Assembly: GCF_019209905.1 (NCBI RefSeq)
Contig: NZ_JAHUTM010000001.1
Span: 434,001-498,000 of the forward strand
Length of the DNA: 64,000 nt
From: Corynebacterium sp. TAE3-ERU12
GTDB taxonomy: Bacteria; Actinomycetota; Actinomycetes; Mycobacteriales; Mycobacteriaceae
Reading direction: 5' to 3'
The notes below the pieces were generated by a model. It ran no database searches. It was not told where the DNA came from and saw nothing but the letters and a program-made list of their open reading frames with translations. A program made the translations under genes and the position numbers. The number at the start of each line of letters is the position of its first letter. The stretch's first letter is position 1. Positions 16,285-26,708 of this stretch are shown piece by piece.

Positions 16285-18177
16285 TTGGCTACATTGACGT
16301 CTGCGCAGACGACACCTACCGCAGCAGTCCGCCCTGGTCGCATTAGGCGCGTCCCAGCTATCGATGGACTGCGCGGACTCGCCGTCGCCGCCGTCGTGCT
16401 GTACCACTTCTTTGGTCGCCTACTGCCCGGCGGTTATCTCGGCGTCGATGTGTTTTTCGTGCTGTCCGGGTTCCTCATCACCTCACTGCTGGTGCGCGAA
16501 CACGCCACCACCGGCCGCATTAACCTGGCCACCTTCTGGAAACGACGGGTGCGCCGCATCCTGCCAGCCGCAGCCTTCGTCCTTATTGTGGGTGTCATTG
16601 CGGCCCGGCTCGTCGGCGGTGACCCCGCAGTGGGCCTGGGGGCCCAGTTCTTCGGCTCACTATTCTTCGTCAACAACTGGACCCAGATCGCCCAATCTCA
16701 GTCCTATTTCGCTGACCAGGGTGTGCAAGTTTTCGCCCACTACTGGTCACTGGCGGTAGAAGAGCAGTTCTACATCATCTGGCCACTAGCCCTGATCGCG
16801 CTCTACGCCATTATCCGGCGCCGTGGGGCCAACCCAGACCGGGCACCTGTCGTATTCGCCGTGGTGCTTTCTGTGGCAGCTGCGCTATGGATGGCCTGGC
16901 TCCACATCCCCGGCGAAGACCCCACCCGCGTCTACTACGGCACCGATACGCATATCTTCGGCCTTGGTCTCGGCGCGGCCCTTGCTTTTGCGTTAACGAC
17001 GCGGGCGCCATCGCCCATTGCGGACAGTTGGCCATTCGACCGCGGCCCAGCCCAAAACCAGGCCCTTGCAGCAGTAGTGGGCATCCTGGGGCTGCTCGGA
17101 CTTATCGCCCTGTTTTTTGTGCTGCCAGACACCGCCACCATCACCTACCGGGGTGGCCTGTTCCTCGCGTCGGTATGCACCGCCGGTTTGTTGCTTGCCG
17201 TTGTTCGTGGTGCTGGCCCCACGGCTGGGTTATTCGCTCTCGCCCCGCTGCGCTGGTTGGGGGAGCGCTCATTCAGCCTCTACCTGTGGCACTGGCCGGT
17301 CATGGTGTTGGTCTCAGCGGTGCTGGTGCGCAGCCCGCTTCGTGATGTTCCGGCCCTTGCTGGTGTGGCATCGCTGGTGATCTCGCTGCCGCTGTCGGCA
17401 TGGTCGTACCGGTGGATCGAAACCCCGATTCGTCGGCATGGCTACCGCGCTGTGCTGGCTCAGCTGTGTGCCGCGCGGCCCCAGATCCGGTTCGCCGTCC
17501 CCGCTGTTGCCACCCTTGCGGTGCTGGCCACCGGGGCGTCGATCCTGACTGCCCCGCAGCAGACCACGCTGGAACGCGACCTTGCCGCGGCGGCAGCACA
17601 ACAACAAAACGCAGATAAGGCCGATGACCTTGCGGTCACCGAGGACCGGGAGTTCCCCGACGGCGACCAGATCACAGCCATCGGCGACTCGGTGATGTTG
17701 GCCAGTCTGGACGCGCTACAAACCGAGTTTCCTGGCATTTATGTTGACGGTGATGTCTCCCGGCACTGGGAATCAGTGCCTGCTATTGCCCAAGCAATGG
17801 AAGCCAACGGCACCCTAGACCCGTTTGTGGTGCTGGGTTTTGGCACCAATGGACCATCATCAGGGGCGTACGAGGGCTTGCTGGATGACATCATTGAGCA
17901 ACTCGGCCCGGACCGGGTCATTGTGCTGGTGCTGCCCTATGGGGACCGGTGGTACATGCCTGAGGCTGAGGAGGAAATCCTCGCCGCCGGGAAGAAATAC
18001 GACAATGTTTTTATCGCAGACTGGTGCCACGCCGCCAAAGCAGACGTGACCCGGCTGCGCGCAGACCTTGTCCACCCCACCCCACCGGGGGCGCTGGCCT
18101 ATGTCGGGGCCATTCGCGACGCCCTTGACCAGTGGGTTGAGGGGGACTACACCGACCCGGGTGTGTGCGGGGTTTAA
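16285..18177 (+). CDS. Acyltransferase-3 / SGNH-hydrolase fusion, probable envelope O-acyltransferase
   Basis: A 630-residue protein. Residues ~25-390 form an acyltransferase-3 membrane domain with about 10 TM helices and the motifs IDGLRGLAV, YHFFG, GYLGVDVFFVLSGFL and SLAVEEQFYIIWP. A linker leads to an SGNH-like domain at ~455-625 with the block-I segment AIGDSVML and a C-terminal block with LVHPTPPG. This is the OatA-type layout, in which the membrane domain passes acyl groups to the outer SGNH domain for transfer to peptidoglycan, mycolates or glycans; the substrate is unknown. The TTG at 16285 is preceded by AGAGG (16272-16276). The 3' end overlaps the convergent ABC ATPase gene by 4 bases. 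Confidence 0.85.
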   Translation: MATLTSAQTTPTAAVRPGRIRRVPAIDGLRGLAVAAVVLYHFFGRLLPGGYLGVDVFFVLSGFLITSLLVREHATTGRINLATFWKRRVRRILPAAAFVLIVGVIAARLVGGDPAVGLGAQFFGSLFFVNNWTQIAQSQSYFADQGVQVFAHYWSLAVEEQFYIIWPLALIALYAIIRRRGANPDRAPVVFAVVLSVAAALWMAWLHIPGEDPTRVYYGTDTHIFGLGLGAALAFALTTRAPSPIADSWPFDRGPAQNQALAAVVGILGLLGLIALFFVLPDTATITYRGGLFLASVCTAGLLLAVVRGAGPTAGLFALAPLRWLGERSFSLYLWHWPVMVLVSAVLVRSPLRDVPALAGVASLVISLPLSAWSYRWIETPIRRHGYRAVLAQLCAARPQIRFAVPAVATLAVLATGASILTAPQQTTLERDLAAAAAQQQNADKADDLAVTEDREFPDGDQITAIGDSVMLASLDALQTEFPGIYVDGDVSRHWESVPAIAQAMEANGTLDPFVVLGFGTNGPSSGAYEGLLDDIIEQLGPDRVIVLVLPYGDRWYMPEAEEEILAAGKKYDNVFIADWCHAAKADVTRLRADLVHPTPPGALAYVGAIRDALDQWVEGDYTDPGVCGV

Positions 18178-19856
18178 CGACCCGGGTCGAACTCGGCACC
18201 AGGAATAGCATCCAGCAGCTTGCGGGTGTATTCCTGCTCCGGGGCGTCGAAGAGAGCGTCGGTCTCGCGGTGCTCGACGACCTTGCCGGCCTCCATCACA
18301 ATGACCTCATCGGCGACCTGACGCACCACCGCCAGGTCGTGGGTGATGAACAGGTAGGCCAGGTCAAGCTCCTCCTGGAGTTCGGCCAGCAACTCCAACA
18401 CCTGGGCCTGCACAATCACGTCCAGTGCAGACACCGCCTCATCACACACCACAACCTCGGGGTTGAGGGCCAAGGCGCGGGCGATAGCCACACGCTGGCG
18501 CTGGCCGCCAGATAGTTCCACCGGGAACCGGCGGGCCATTGCCTTCGGCAGCGCCACTCGGTCGAGCATCTCGGCGACCCGTTCGGCGCGTTCCTTACGG
18601 TTACCGACACCGTGAATCTTCAGCGGTTCTTCGATCGCAGCGTGGACTGAGCGCATCGGGTCCAGCGTCGCGTACGGGTTCTGGAAGATCGGCTGAATCC
18701 GGCGGCGCAGTTCCAGTTCCTGCTTGCGGTTGCGGCCGTGGACCGGTTCGCCGTCGAAAAGCACTTCACCGGCGGTCGGCTCAAGCAGGCCAAGGGCCAT
18801 ATTGGCCACCGTGGATTTACCGGAACCGGACTCGCCGACGATGCCGATGGTGCGGCCCTGGCGCAGTGTGAAGCTCACGCCATCAACGGCGACGAACGTG
18901 TCCTTGCGCCACGGCTTATCGCCCGGCACGGAGAACTCGCGGCGCAGGTCCTTGGCCACCACCATCTTGGCGCATTCTTCATCCGGCCGGGTCGGGGTGC
19001 TCACCACCCGGTCGCCACGTCGGGCCGCCAAGGACGGCGCGGCCGCAATGAGGCGTTTGGTGTAGGGGTGCCGTGGGTCGTAGAGGATGTCGGCGGCAGG
19101 GCCGGATTCGACGATGCGGCCACGTTCCATGACGACCAGGCGGTCGGCACGGTCGGCAGCTAAACCAAGGTCGTGGGTAATCAGCACCACAGAGGTGCCC
19201 AGTTCCTTGGTGAGGCCACTGAGGTGGTCCAGGATGCGCTTAGCGACGGTGACGTCGAGCGCGGAGGTGGGCTCATCGGCGATCAGCAACTTCGGGCGGG
19301 CAGCCAGGCCCATCGCGATCAGTGCACGCTGGCGCATACCGCCGGAGAACTGGTGCGGGTACTGGCCTTCGCGGCTTTTCGCGTCTTCCAGGCCTGCCTG
19401 CTCGAGCAGTTCGACGGCCTTGTCGTGGGCGGCGGAGCCGCTGGCGATGTTATTGGCCCGCAGGGACTCGCGGACCTGGGCGCCGATGGTCCACACCGGG
19501 TTGAGGTTGGTCATCGGGTCCTGGGGGACCAGGCCGATGCCGTTGCCGCGAATATTTTGGAATTCGCGTTCGCTGGCGTGGGTGATGTCTGAACCATCGA
19601 AGCGGATGGTGCCGCTGGTCACAGCGCCACCTGGCGGCAGTAGGCCCATTGCCGCGGAAACGATGGTGGACTTACCGGAACCGGACTCGCCGACGATGGC
19701 AACCGTTTCCCCGGGGTAGACCTCAAGGTCTGCGTGGCTGACCACTTCGGTGGCTGGTTTGCCGCGCTCACCGGGGAAGGCGATGCTGACATCGCGCATG
19801 CTCAGCAGCGGCTCATTGGTGTCGGTGGCTGATTGTGTGCTGAGTGGCACGCTCAT
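18174..19856 (-). CDS. Peptide/nickel-type ABC importer, fused double ATPase
   Basis: A 560-residue protein with two complete ABC ATPase domains, equivalent to DppD plus DppF. The first Walker A, GESGSGKS, is at residues 56-63 with signature FSGGMRQRALIA; the second is near residue 336 with LSGGQRQRVAIARAL. The Walker B regions LLIADEPTSALD and VVVCDEAVSALD are intact, so both sites should hydrolyse ATP. It powers the permeases encoded upstream in the same operon. Its start overlaps the preceding permease stop by 4 bases. Confidence 0.92.
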   Translation of the reverse strand: MSVPLSTQSATDTNEPLLSMRDVSIAFPGERGKPATEVVSHADLEVYPGETVAIVGESGSGKSTIVSAAMGLLPPGGAVTSGTIRFDGSDITHASEREFQNIRGNGIGLVPQDPMTNLNPVWTIGAQVRESLRANNIASGSAAHDKAVELLEQAGLEDAKSREGQYPHQFSGGMRQRALIAMGLAARPKLLIADEPTSALDVTVAKRILDHLSGLTKELGTSVVLITHDLGLAADRADRLVVMERGRIVESGPAADILYDPRHPYTKRLIAAAPSLAARRGDRVVSTPTRPDEECAKMVVAKDLRREFSVPGDKPWRKDTFVAVDGVSFTLRQGRTIGIVGESGSGKSTVANMALGLLEPTAGEVLFDGEPVHGRNRKQELELRRRIQPIFQNPYATLDPMRSVHAAIEEPLKIHGVGNRKERAERVAEMLDRVALPKAMARRFPVELSGGQRQRVAIARALALNPEVVVCDEAVSALDVIVQAQVLELLAELQEELDLAYLFITHDLAVVRQVADEVIVMEAGKVVEHRETDALFDAPEQEYTRKLLDAIPGAEFDPGR

Positions 19857-20824
19857 CGACGACGCTCCTTCGGGTCGAGGGAATCCTTCAGGGCGTCACC
19901 CATCAGGATGAATCCCAACACGGTTAATGCCAGCGCTGCTGCCGGCCAGAACAGGTTGTGCGGGGCTTGTCGCAGCACCTGCTGCGCCACGGAGATGTCA
20001 TTGCCCCACGAAACAGTGGTTGGGGGCAGGCCGATACCCAGGTACGACAGGGTGGCTTCGGCGACGATGTAGATGCCTAGCGACGTGGTGGCCATAACAA
20101 TGACCGGGGCTAAGCAGTTGGGCAGTACGTGCTTGACCAGGATGCCGAATTGGCTGAGCCCCAAGGCGCGGGAGGCAGTGACGTACTCCTCGTTCTTCAC
20201 GCTCATAACCGCGCCGCGCACCACGCGCGCCATCTGCGGCCAACCGAAGGCCGCTAGCACGAGCACCACCGAACCGGTCGTGCGGTCGGTGAACAGCTGC
20301 ATCAGCACAATGCCGGCCAGGATCAGCGGGATGGCGAAGAATACGTCGGTAATGCGGGACAGGATGGTGTCGAACCAGCCGCCGAGGAACCCGGCTATAG
20401 AACCGATAATCACACCGAACAGGGTCACCAATAAGGTGACGCCGATGCCGGTAATCACCGAAGCGCGGGCGCCGTAGATTACTCGGGAATAGACGTCATA
20501 ACCCTGCTGGGTGAAGCCCATCGGGTGCCCGGGGCTAGCCGGGTCCAGGGAGCGCACCAGGTCCGCTTCTGTGGGGTCGGTGCTGGTGAACAAGCCGGGG
20601 AAGGCGGCGACGAGGACCACGAGCACAATGATGGCCGCCGAGACCCAGAACAGTGGGCGTCGTCGCAGGTCACGCCATGCACTGCGCCACAGGCCGGCTG
20701 GGGGTGCGTCTTCTGGCATGGCCTGGCCGGCGCGTTCTGCCGCGATGGCGTTGTCGCGGTCATCAATCGGGGCGACGTAGCGGCCCGTGCGGGGATAAGC
20801 GTTTCCAGTGGTGTTATCAGGCAT
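19853..20824 (-). CDS. Peptide ABC importer permease, DppC/OppC type
   Basis: A 323-residue protein with a hydrophilic N-terminal ~70 residues, then six TM helices and the permease EAA loop (YVTASRALGLSQFGILVKHVLPN), which contacts the ATPase. An upstream in-frame ATG exists at 20863. I chose ATG 20824 because it overlaps the preceding permease stop by 8 bases, as is usual in these operons. The substrate class (oligopeptides) is inferred from the associated family-5 binding protein. Confidence 0.9.
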   Translation of the reverse strand: MPDNTTGNAYPRTGRYVAPIDDRDNAIAAERAGQAMPEDAPPAGLWRSAWRDLRRRPLFWVSAAIIVLVVLVAAFPGLFTSTDPTEADLVRSLDPASPGHPMGFTQQGYDVYSRVIYGARASVITGIGVTLLVTLFGVIIGSIAGFLGGWFDTILSRITDVFFAIPLILAGIVLMQLFTDRTTGSVVLVLAAFGWPQMARVVRGAVMSVKNEEYVTASRALGLSQFGILVKHVLPNCLAPVIVMATTSLGIYIVAEATLSYLGIGLPPTTVSWGNDISVAQQVLRQAPHNLFWPAAALALTVLGFILMGDALKDSLDPKERRR

Positions 20825-21743
20825 AGCGAATCCTCGGGTCAAGAGCGGCGTAGAGCAGGTCAATAATCAGGTTGGCCAGCATGTACAAAATCACCAGGAT
20901 GGTCACCACGCTGACCACAGTGGGGGCTTCACCAATCTGAACGGCATGGAAGACCAGGCCACCAATACCGGGAATATTGAAGATGCCCTCGGTCACGATG
21001 GCGCCGCCCATCAGTGCGGCCAGGTCGGCACCAATGAAGGTGACAACCGGGATGAGGGAGTTACGCAGGATGTGCTTTGTGGTGACCTCGCCGGCGGGCA
21101 TTCCCTTAGCGCGGGCGGTGCGCACAAAATCCGCGTGGCGAGCCGTGGCAACCTCAGAGCGGGTCAGTCGCAGCACGTAGGCGACCGACACCAAGCCCAG
21201 CACGAAGGCCGGCAGGATGAGCTTGGCCACGGTGGCGTCACCGCCGACGGTGGGGGAGACCAGTTCCCAGCGCACACCGAACAGGTAGCGGGCAACGAAG
21301 CCCAGCACGAAGGTCGGGGTGGCGATAACCAGCAGGGAGACCACCAGGACGGTGGAGTCGAAGAAGCCGCCCTTGCGCATACCGGCGACAACACCGATAC
21401 CGATGCCGAGCACGGTTTCAATAATGATCGCCATAATCGCCAGCTTGAATGTCACTGGGAAGGCCAGCGCAATCTCTTCGGAGACCGGGCGGCCCGAGAA
21501 CGTGTTACCAAGATCGAGGGTGAACACGCCCTTCAGGTACTCCAAGTACTGGGTGAAGAACGGGTCGTCGAGGTGATATTGCGCCCGAAGGGCCGCGACC
21601 TGTTCTGGCGGCAGGGGTTTATCGCCTGCCAAGGCGGCGATGGGGTCTCCGGGCATGGCGAAGACCATCGCATAGATGAGGAGGGTGGCACCGAAGAAAA
21701 CCGGCACCATCTGCATTATTCGTCGTCCGATGTACCACAGCAT
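20817..21743 (-). CDS. Peptide ABC importer permease, DppB/OppB type
   Basis: A 308-residue protein starting MLWYIGRRIMQ, with the typical DppB N-terminal TM, the PGDPIAALAG periplasmic entry, and the EAA loop near DFVRTARAKGM. The start at 21743 lies six bases after the binding-protein stop and is preceded by GAAGGA on the coding strand; the longer frame to 21848 lies within the binding-protein gene. It pairs with the DppC-like permease to form the channel. Confidence 0.92.
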   Translation of the reverse strand: MLWYIGRRIMQMVPVFFGATLLIYAMVFAMPGDPIAALAGDKPLPPEQVAALRAQYHLDDPFFTQYLEYLKGVFTLDLGNTFSGRPVSEEIALAFPVTFKLAIMAIIIETVLGIGIGVVAGMRKGGFFDSTVLVVSLLVIATPTFVLGFVARYLFGVRWELVSPTVGGDATVAKLILPAFVLGLVSVAYVLRLTRSEVATARHADFVRTARAKGMPAGEVTTKHILRNSLIPVVTFIGADLAALMGGAIVTEGIFNIPGIGGLVFHAVQIGEAPTVVSVVTILVILYMLANLIIDLLYAALDPRIRYA

Positions 21744-21748
21744 GAGGC

Positions 21749-23404
21749 CTAGTCCTTCGTGATCTTTTGGTAGGAGGGGTAGCCATCCCACCTGATTTCC
21801 ACGCCACCGACTTCCGGGTTCCACGCCGTTGAGGCGTTGGGGTACCACAGCGGGATGGCGGGCAGGTCGCGCATCAAAATGGCCTGGGCTTGGCGGTAGA
21901 TCTCGGCCGCTTCCTTCTCATTAGGTGCCGCGGCGGCGTCCTGCAGCAGCTGGTCGAACTCCTCGTTTTGGTAGTTGCCGTCATTGGAGGCCCCATTGCT
22001 GGAATACAGCGGGTCGAGGAAGTTGTTCACACTGGGCCAGTCACCCAACCAGCCGGAACGGAATGCGGTGGTGATGGTTTCGTTGGTGACCTCGTCGCGC
22101 AGTTGCTTGAAGGTCGGGTAGGCCTTGCCGTGTGACTCAATACCCAGGGTGGCGCCGATCATATTGGTCACTGCCTCCACCCAGGTCTGGTGCCCACCAT
22201 CGGCGTTGTACGCGATGATGAAGTCGCCTTCCCACGGCGCGATCTCATTAGCCTGCTCCCAGAGCTCTTTGGCGCGCTTGGGGTTATAGGTCAGGACTTC
22301 TTTGCCCGGGATGTCCGTTTCCACATCGCCCAGCGTCAGGGCCGTGAACTCCACTGCCGGGGTGCGGGTACCGAAGAAGATCTTTTCGGTAATGAGGTCA
22401 CGGTCGAAGGACTGTGAAATGGCGGCGCGGCGGAGACGGCCTTCTTCACCACTGAAGTGCGGCAACCATTCCGGGATGATGAATGCCTGGTTAGAGGCGG
22501 TCGGGTCGTTCTGGGACGACTCTGGGAAGTCCGTCTGGAAGCTGGCCAGTGCGTTGGGGGACACCGTGTTGCCGATGGTGTCGAGACGGCCCGAAAGCAG
22601 GTCCGCATAGGCGGTATCCAGGTCTGAGTAGAACTGGAACTTCACCCCGTTGTTCTGAGCCTTTACTTCACCGGCGTAGTCGTCGTTACGGGTCACGGTG
22701 AGCGAGTTGTTGTGCAGCCACGCCTTGCCGTCGATCAGCTTGTACGGGCCATTGCCAATGGGGTGTTCGCCGAAAGCCTCGATGTCCTCAAAGGCCACCT
22801 TAGGCAGCGGCATGTAGGTGGAATGGCCCAGCCGGAGTGGGAAGGTTGACTCGGGCCGGGAGAGCTGGACGACGAATTCGCGGTCATTGATGACCTTCAG
22901 GCCCGACATGGTCGAGTCTGTGGCGTCAACAGCCGAAACCTCGTCGAAGCCCTTAATGATGTCGAAGAAGGACTGCTGGAACTGGGCATTGGGCCCGTAG
23001 GCGCCGAAATTCCACGCGTCGACGTAGCTCTGCGCGGTGACCGGCTCACCATTGGTGAACGTCCAGCCCGGCTTGAGCTTGATGCGGAATTCGGTGGAGT
23101 CGTCATTGGCTTCAATGGACTCTGCGTGATCATTGACGATTTCGCCATCGGCCTTATAACGAACCAAGCCGGAGTAGAGCGTCTTGAGGATTTCGCCACC
23201 ACCAGTTTCGTTGGTGTTGGTGGTCACCAGCGGGTTTTGTGGTTCGGAGCCGTAAGCGACGATAACGCCCTCAGCGACATTTTGTTGGTTTGTCGAGCAA
23301 GCGGTCAGCGCCATTGCTGGTAGCAAAACAGCGCATATAGCTGCGAGAATGCGCCGGGATGTGTGGCGCGTTCGCCGCGTGCGGTGAGCCAGAGAATCCG
23401 CCAT
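21749..23404 (-). CDS. Peptide ABC importer substrate-binding lipoprotein (SBP family 5)
   Basis: A 551-residue protein with an Arg-rich N-region, a hydrophobic signal and the lipobox LTAC (Cys36), so it is anchored outside the membrane. The mature part has the family-5 plan, including VAYGSEPQNPLVTTNT near the N-terminus, the GNGPYKL segment, and the C-terminal motif ILMRDLPAIPLWYPN. It captures oligopeptides for the permease pair. First gene of a four-gene operon; its SD is AAGGGGG, eight bases before the ATG. The 219-base gap to glmM contains both divergent promoters; TAGAGT (complement of 23451-23456) is a possible -10 box for this operon. Confidence 0.92.
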   Translation of the reverse strand: MADSLAHRTRRTRHTSRRILAAICAVLLPAMALTACSTNQQNVAEGVIVAYGSEPQNPLVTTNTNETGGGEILKTLYSGLVRYKADGEIVNDHAESIEANDDSTEFRIKLKPGWTFTNGEPVTAQSYVDAWNFGAYGPNAQFQQSFFDIIKGFDEVSAVDATDSTMSGLKVINDREFVVQLSRPESTFPLRLGHSTYMPLPKVAFEDIEAFGEHPIGNGPYKLIDGKAWLHNNSLTVTRNDDYAGEVKAQNNGVKFQFYSDLDTAYADLLSGRLDTIGNTVSPNALASFQTDFPESSQNDPTASNQAFIIPEWLPHFSGEEGRLRRAAISQSFDRDLITEKIFFGTRTPAVEFTALTLGDVETDIPGKEVLTYNPKRAKELWEQANEIAPWEGDFIIAYNADGGHQTWVEAVTNMIGATLGIESHGKAYPTFKQLRDEVTNETITTAFRSGWLGDWPSVNNFLDPLYSSNGASNDGNYQNEEFDQLLQDAAAAPNEKEAAEIYRQAQAILMRDLPAIPLWYPNASTAWNPEVGGVEIRWDGYPSYQKITKD

Positions 23405-23623
23405 GCTGGGTCCCCCTTAGCGGGCTAGGAGCGTAAGAAACTTCTCAACACTCTATAAAAGTCGCTCGTGAGGGTTATCACCAGATCCTTGATTTGTGGC
23501 CTGGGACACATCAATGGTGAATTGCTCTAACCCGATAGTGCGAAGAGTGCCCGCAGCAGTGGCACAATAGATCCTTAAATTAGCAATGAATGGCACTACC
23601 TGCCCTAGGAGGCGCAGCCACTG

Positions 23624-24967
23624 ATGGCCCGTTTATTCGGAACTGATGGTGTTCGCGGTCTGGCGAACCGGACCCTCACCGCACCGCTGGCAATGCGCTT
23701 GGGTGCTGCCGCTGCGACGGTGCTCACCCGCGGTTCCAGCCCGTCCCAACGCCGCCCGCTTGCCGTGGTCGGCCGCGACCCGCGCGTGTCCGGAGAGATG
23801 TTGGCCGCAGCACTGTCTGCAGGCCTGGCCGCAAAGGGCGTCGACGTGCTGCGCGTCGGCGTGCTGCCCACCCCGGCGGTGGCTTTCCTTACCGACGATT
23901 ACGGCGCCGAACTCGGGGTGATGGTCTCGGCTTCGCATAACCCAATGCCCGATAACGGCATTAAGTTCTTCTCTGCCGGCGGCACCAAGCTCGATGACGC
24001 GGTAGAGAAAGAGATCGAGCTTGAGCTGGACAATCTTGATGAAACCGGCCCGACCGGCACCGGCGTTGGCCGCATTATTGAGGAAGCTCCCGACGGCCTG
24101 GACCGCTACCTATTCCACCTATCCCGGGCTGTGCCCCGCAAGCTCGACGGCATCCGGGTAGTTGTTGACTGCGCCAACGGTGCCGCCTCCGAGGCCGCCC
24201 CAATGGCGTACGCGGCCGCCGGTGCCGATGTGATCGCCATCCACAATCATCCCAACGCCTACAACATCAATGACGGCTGCGGCTCCACCCATATCGACGT
24301 GCTGCAGCAGGCCGTTCTGGAACACGGCGCGGACCTGGGCCTGGCCCACGATGGTGATGCGGACCGCTGCCTGGCAGTCGATAGCTCCGGTGCCATCATC
24401 GACGGCGACCAGATCATGGCGATCCTGGCGGTGGCGATGAAGGAAGAGGGCTTGCTGCATCACAACACTCTCGTGGCCACTGTGATGTCTAACCTTGGCC
24501 TGAAGCTGGCGATGGACGCCCACGACATCAAACTGCGCACCACCAAGGTTGGTGACCGCTATGTGCTAGCTGACCTTGCCGCCGGTGGCTACTCCCTGGG
24601 CGGCGAGCAGTCTGGCCATGTTGTGATCCCCGACTTCGCCACCACTGGTGATGGCACTTTGACCGGCCTGAACCTGATGGCCCGGATGGCAGTGACCGGC
24701 AATAGTCTCGCCGAGCTGGCCTCTGTGATGAATGTGCTGCCACAGACCCTGATTAACGTGCCGGTTTCTGATAAGACGACCATCACGTCGAACCCTGATG
24801 TGACCAGTGCTATCGCTGAAGCTGAGCAGGAACTCGGCGATACTGGTCGGGTGCTGCTGCGCCCGTCGGGCACTGAGGAGCTTTTCCGCGTCATGGTTGA
24901 GGCCGCCGATGCGGAGACCGCCCGGCGTATTGCGGGCCGCCTGGCTGCGGTGGTCGCCTCGGCGTGA
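23624..24967 (+). CDS. glmM: Phosphoglucosamine mutase
   Basis: A 447-residue protein of normal GlmM length that interconverts glucosamine-6-P and glucosamine-1-P on the way to UDP-GlcNAc for peptidoglycan. The N-terminus [13 protein letters not shown], the phosphoserine loop SASHNP with catalytic Ser104, the metal loop DGDADR, and the C-terminal phosphate-binding [12 protein letters not shown] are intact. SD AGGAGG precedes the ATG. It commonly follows rpsI closely in relatives; here an acyltransferase and a peptide transporter intervene. Confidence 0.96.
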   Translation: MARLFGTDGVRGLANRTLTAPLAMRLGAAAATVLTRGSSPSQRRPLAVVGRDPRVSGEMLAAALSAGLAAKGVDVLRVGVLPTPAVAFLTDDYGAELGVMVSASHNPMPDNGIKFFSAGGTKLDDAVEKEIELELDNLDETGPTGTGVGRIIEEAPDGLDRYLFHLSRAVPRKLDGIRVVVDCANGAASEAAPMAYAAAGADVIAIHNHPNAYNINDGCGSTHIDVLQQAVLEHGADLGLAHDGDADRCLAVDSSGAIIDGDQIMAILAVAMKEEGLLHHNTLVATVMSNLGLKLAMDAHDIKLRTTKVGDRYVLADLAAGGYSLGGEQSGHVVIPDFATTGDGTLTGLNLMARMAVTGNSLAELASVMNVLPQTLINVPVSDKTTITSNPDVTSAIAEAEQELGDTGRVLLRPSGTEELFRVMVEAADAETARRIAGRLAAVVASA

Positions 24968-25035
24968 TTGCCGGTTCCGTAAACTAAGGGCCGACAGAAG
25001 CCCCACCGTCCCGTTTTGTGCAGTAGAGGTGCCAG

Positions 25036-25710
25036 ATGCCGGATTCCCCTGATTTTCAACAGCGCTTCGCCCCCGGCGAAGCCGATATTCAGGTTGAAAC
25101 AGTCGACCGCGACGGCAATGTGAAAGGCACCATCAGCAAACTGCAGGCACATATGCCGCCCGGCATCCTGCACCGCGCGTTCTCCCTGTTCCTTTTCGAT
25201 AAGCAGGGGCGAATGTTGCTGCAGCGACGTGCGAAGGAGAAGTACCATTCGCCGTTGCTGCTGACGAACTCCACCTGTTCGCACCCGCGGCCTGGGGAGC
25301 CGGTGGTGGATTCGGTGCGTCGTCGCGCCAAGGAGGAACTTGGTTGCGCTGTCAGCGACCTCGCCGAATTGGGCATTGTGATCTACCAGGTCCACGATGA
25401 TCGAACAGGCCTCAGCGAGCACGAGTACAACCACGTCTACGCCGGTTATGTTGACGTCGACACGCTTGACCCGGACCCGGCTGAGGTCGATGAGATTGTC
25501 TTCGCCGACCCGGAAGAACTGGCCCGGTTGCGCGCCGCGGAACCGTTTACGCGCTGGTTCAATCACGTCTGGGCGATCGGTTCGGAAAAATTCGCCCGCT
25601 ACGGGTTCGATATCTCCGGTGTTGATGGCATTGATGGGCCCGAGGAAGCAGTCGTCGCCGCCCGCCGTGCTGATGTGAAGTCTCCGTCCCAGTCCGGTGG
25701 TGCCCAGTGA
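25036..25710 (+). CDS. idi: Isopentenyl-diphosphate delta-isomerase, type I
   Basis: A 224-residue Nudix-fold enzyme interconverting IPP and DMAPP. Key features are catalytic Cys81 in TNSTCSHP and Glu131 in EYNHVYAG, with the metal-binding segment RRRAKEELG at 97-105; it is therefore the Mg-dependent type I enzyme and not the flavin type II found in Streptomyces mevalonate clusters. An Ala/Asp-rich C-terminal extension is present. It is the first gene of the mevalonate cluster, and its stop overlaps the next start by 4 bases. Confidence 0.93.
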   Translation: MPDSPDFQQRFAPGEADIQVETVDRDGNVKGTISKLQAHMPPGILHRAFSLFLFDKQGRMLLQRRAKEKYHSPLLLTNSTCSHPRPGEPVVDSVRRRAKEELGCAVSDLAELGIVIYQVHDDRTGLSEHEYNHVYAGYVDVDTLDPDPAEVDEIVFADPEELARLRAAEPFTRWFNHVWAIGSEKFARYGFDISGVDGIDGPEEAVVAARRADVKSPSQSGGAQ

Positions 25711-26708
25711 CTACTGTCGAACCCCCCGTGCATGGCGATACCGCCGATGACTGTACGACGGATTGCAGTCACGCCGTCGGTGAAGCCCACGCCAAGGCCA
25801 TCCTCATCGGTGAGCATTCCGTGGTGTACGGGCACCCGGCCATTGCGGTGCCGGTGACCTCACTGCGCACTGTGGCGTATGCCGATGCCGAGGAAGGCCC
25901 CATCCGTTTCGGTATCGACGGCTCGATTATTGATATTGATGAGCTGCCCAGCCGAATTGCGCCTATTGGTGAGGCCGCCCGGCTGGCATTGCGCGCCTGC
26001 CGGCTGCCCGAATCCGATGTGCTGATCCGGATTCGCACTGGCATTCCCACCTCTGCTGGCCTTGGCGGTTCCGCCGCCGTCGCCCACGCGGTTGTGGAGG
26101 CGGTGCGTTCTTTCGCCGGTGTTGAGCTCACTGAGCAGGAGCGTTTTGAGCTGGTCCAGGGCGCGGAGCGGATTGCGCACGGCAACCCCTCGGGCCTTGA
26201 TGCCACTGCCACACGGTCGCTGACCCCGGTGCATTTCCAGCAAGGCACGACACGCCCGCTGCAGTTGGGGGCGCGCATGTGGGTGGTGTTGGGCGACACC
26301 GGTGTGCGGGGTTCAACTTCTGATGCGGTGGCGCGGGTGCGTGGTTTTGTGGATTCGCGTGGCGCGCGCGGCACCGAGCTGATGGACACTTTGGGGGCGT
26401 TAACTGCCCAGGCCGAACAGTTGCTTGCCGACGGTGATATCGCCGCGCTTGGCGCTGTGTTGGATAAGGCCCAGACCATCCTGGATGAGCTTGGTGTGGG
26501 CCATGAGGCGGTCACCGATTTGGTCGCCGCGGCGCGGGCAGCAGGGGCAGTGGGTGCAAAACTTACTGGTGCTGGCTGCGGGGGTTGCGTGTTGGCTCTT
26601 GCTGATTCGGTGGAACAGGCCCGAGAGATCCGCAGTGCCATGACTGATGCCAACGCGGTGGCCTGCTGGATTATGGAAGTCGCCCCTACTAGCGAGGACA
26701 ATGTGTGA
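25707..26708 (+). CDS. mvaK1: Mevalonate kinase
   Basis: A 333-residue GHMP-family kinase. The N-terminal motif KAILIGEHSVVYGHPAIAVP (about residues 30-49) and the ATP-binding loop PTSAGLGGSAA (114-124) are diagnostic for mevalonate kinase; the C-terminal GAKLTGAGCGGC loop is also present. It phosphorylates mevalonate in the cytosol. Starts within the idi stop and ends overlapping the mvaD start, so translation is likely coupled along the operon. Confidence 0.93.
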   Translation: MTTVEPPVHGDTADDCTTDCSHAVGEAHAKAILIGEHSVVYGHPAIAVPVTSLRTVAYADAEEGPIRFGIDGSIIDIDELPSRIAPIGEAARLALRACRLPESDVLIRIRTGIPTSAGLGGSAAVAHAVVEAVRSFAGVELTEQERFELVQGAERIAHGNPSGLDATATRSLTPVHFQQGTTRPLQLGARMWVVLGDTGVRGSTSDAVARVRGFVDSRGARGTELMDTLGALTAQAEQLLADGDIAALGAVLDKAQTILDELGVGHEAVTDLVAAARAAGAVGAKLTGAGCGGCVLALADSVEQAREIRSAMTDANAVACWIMEVAPTSEDNV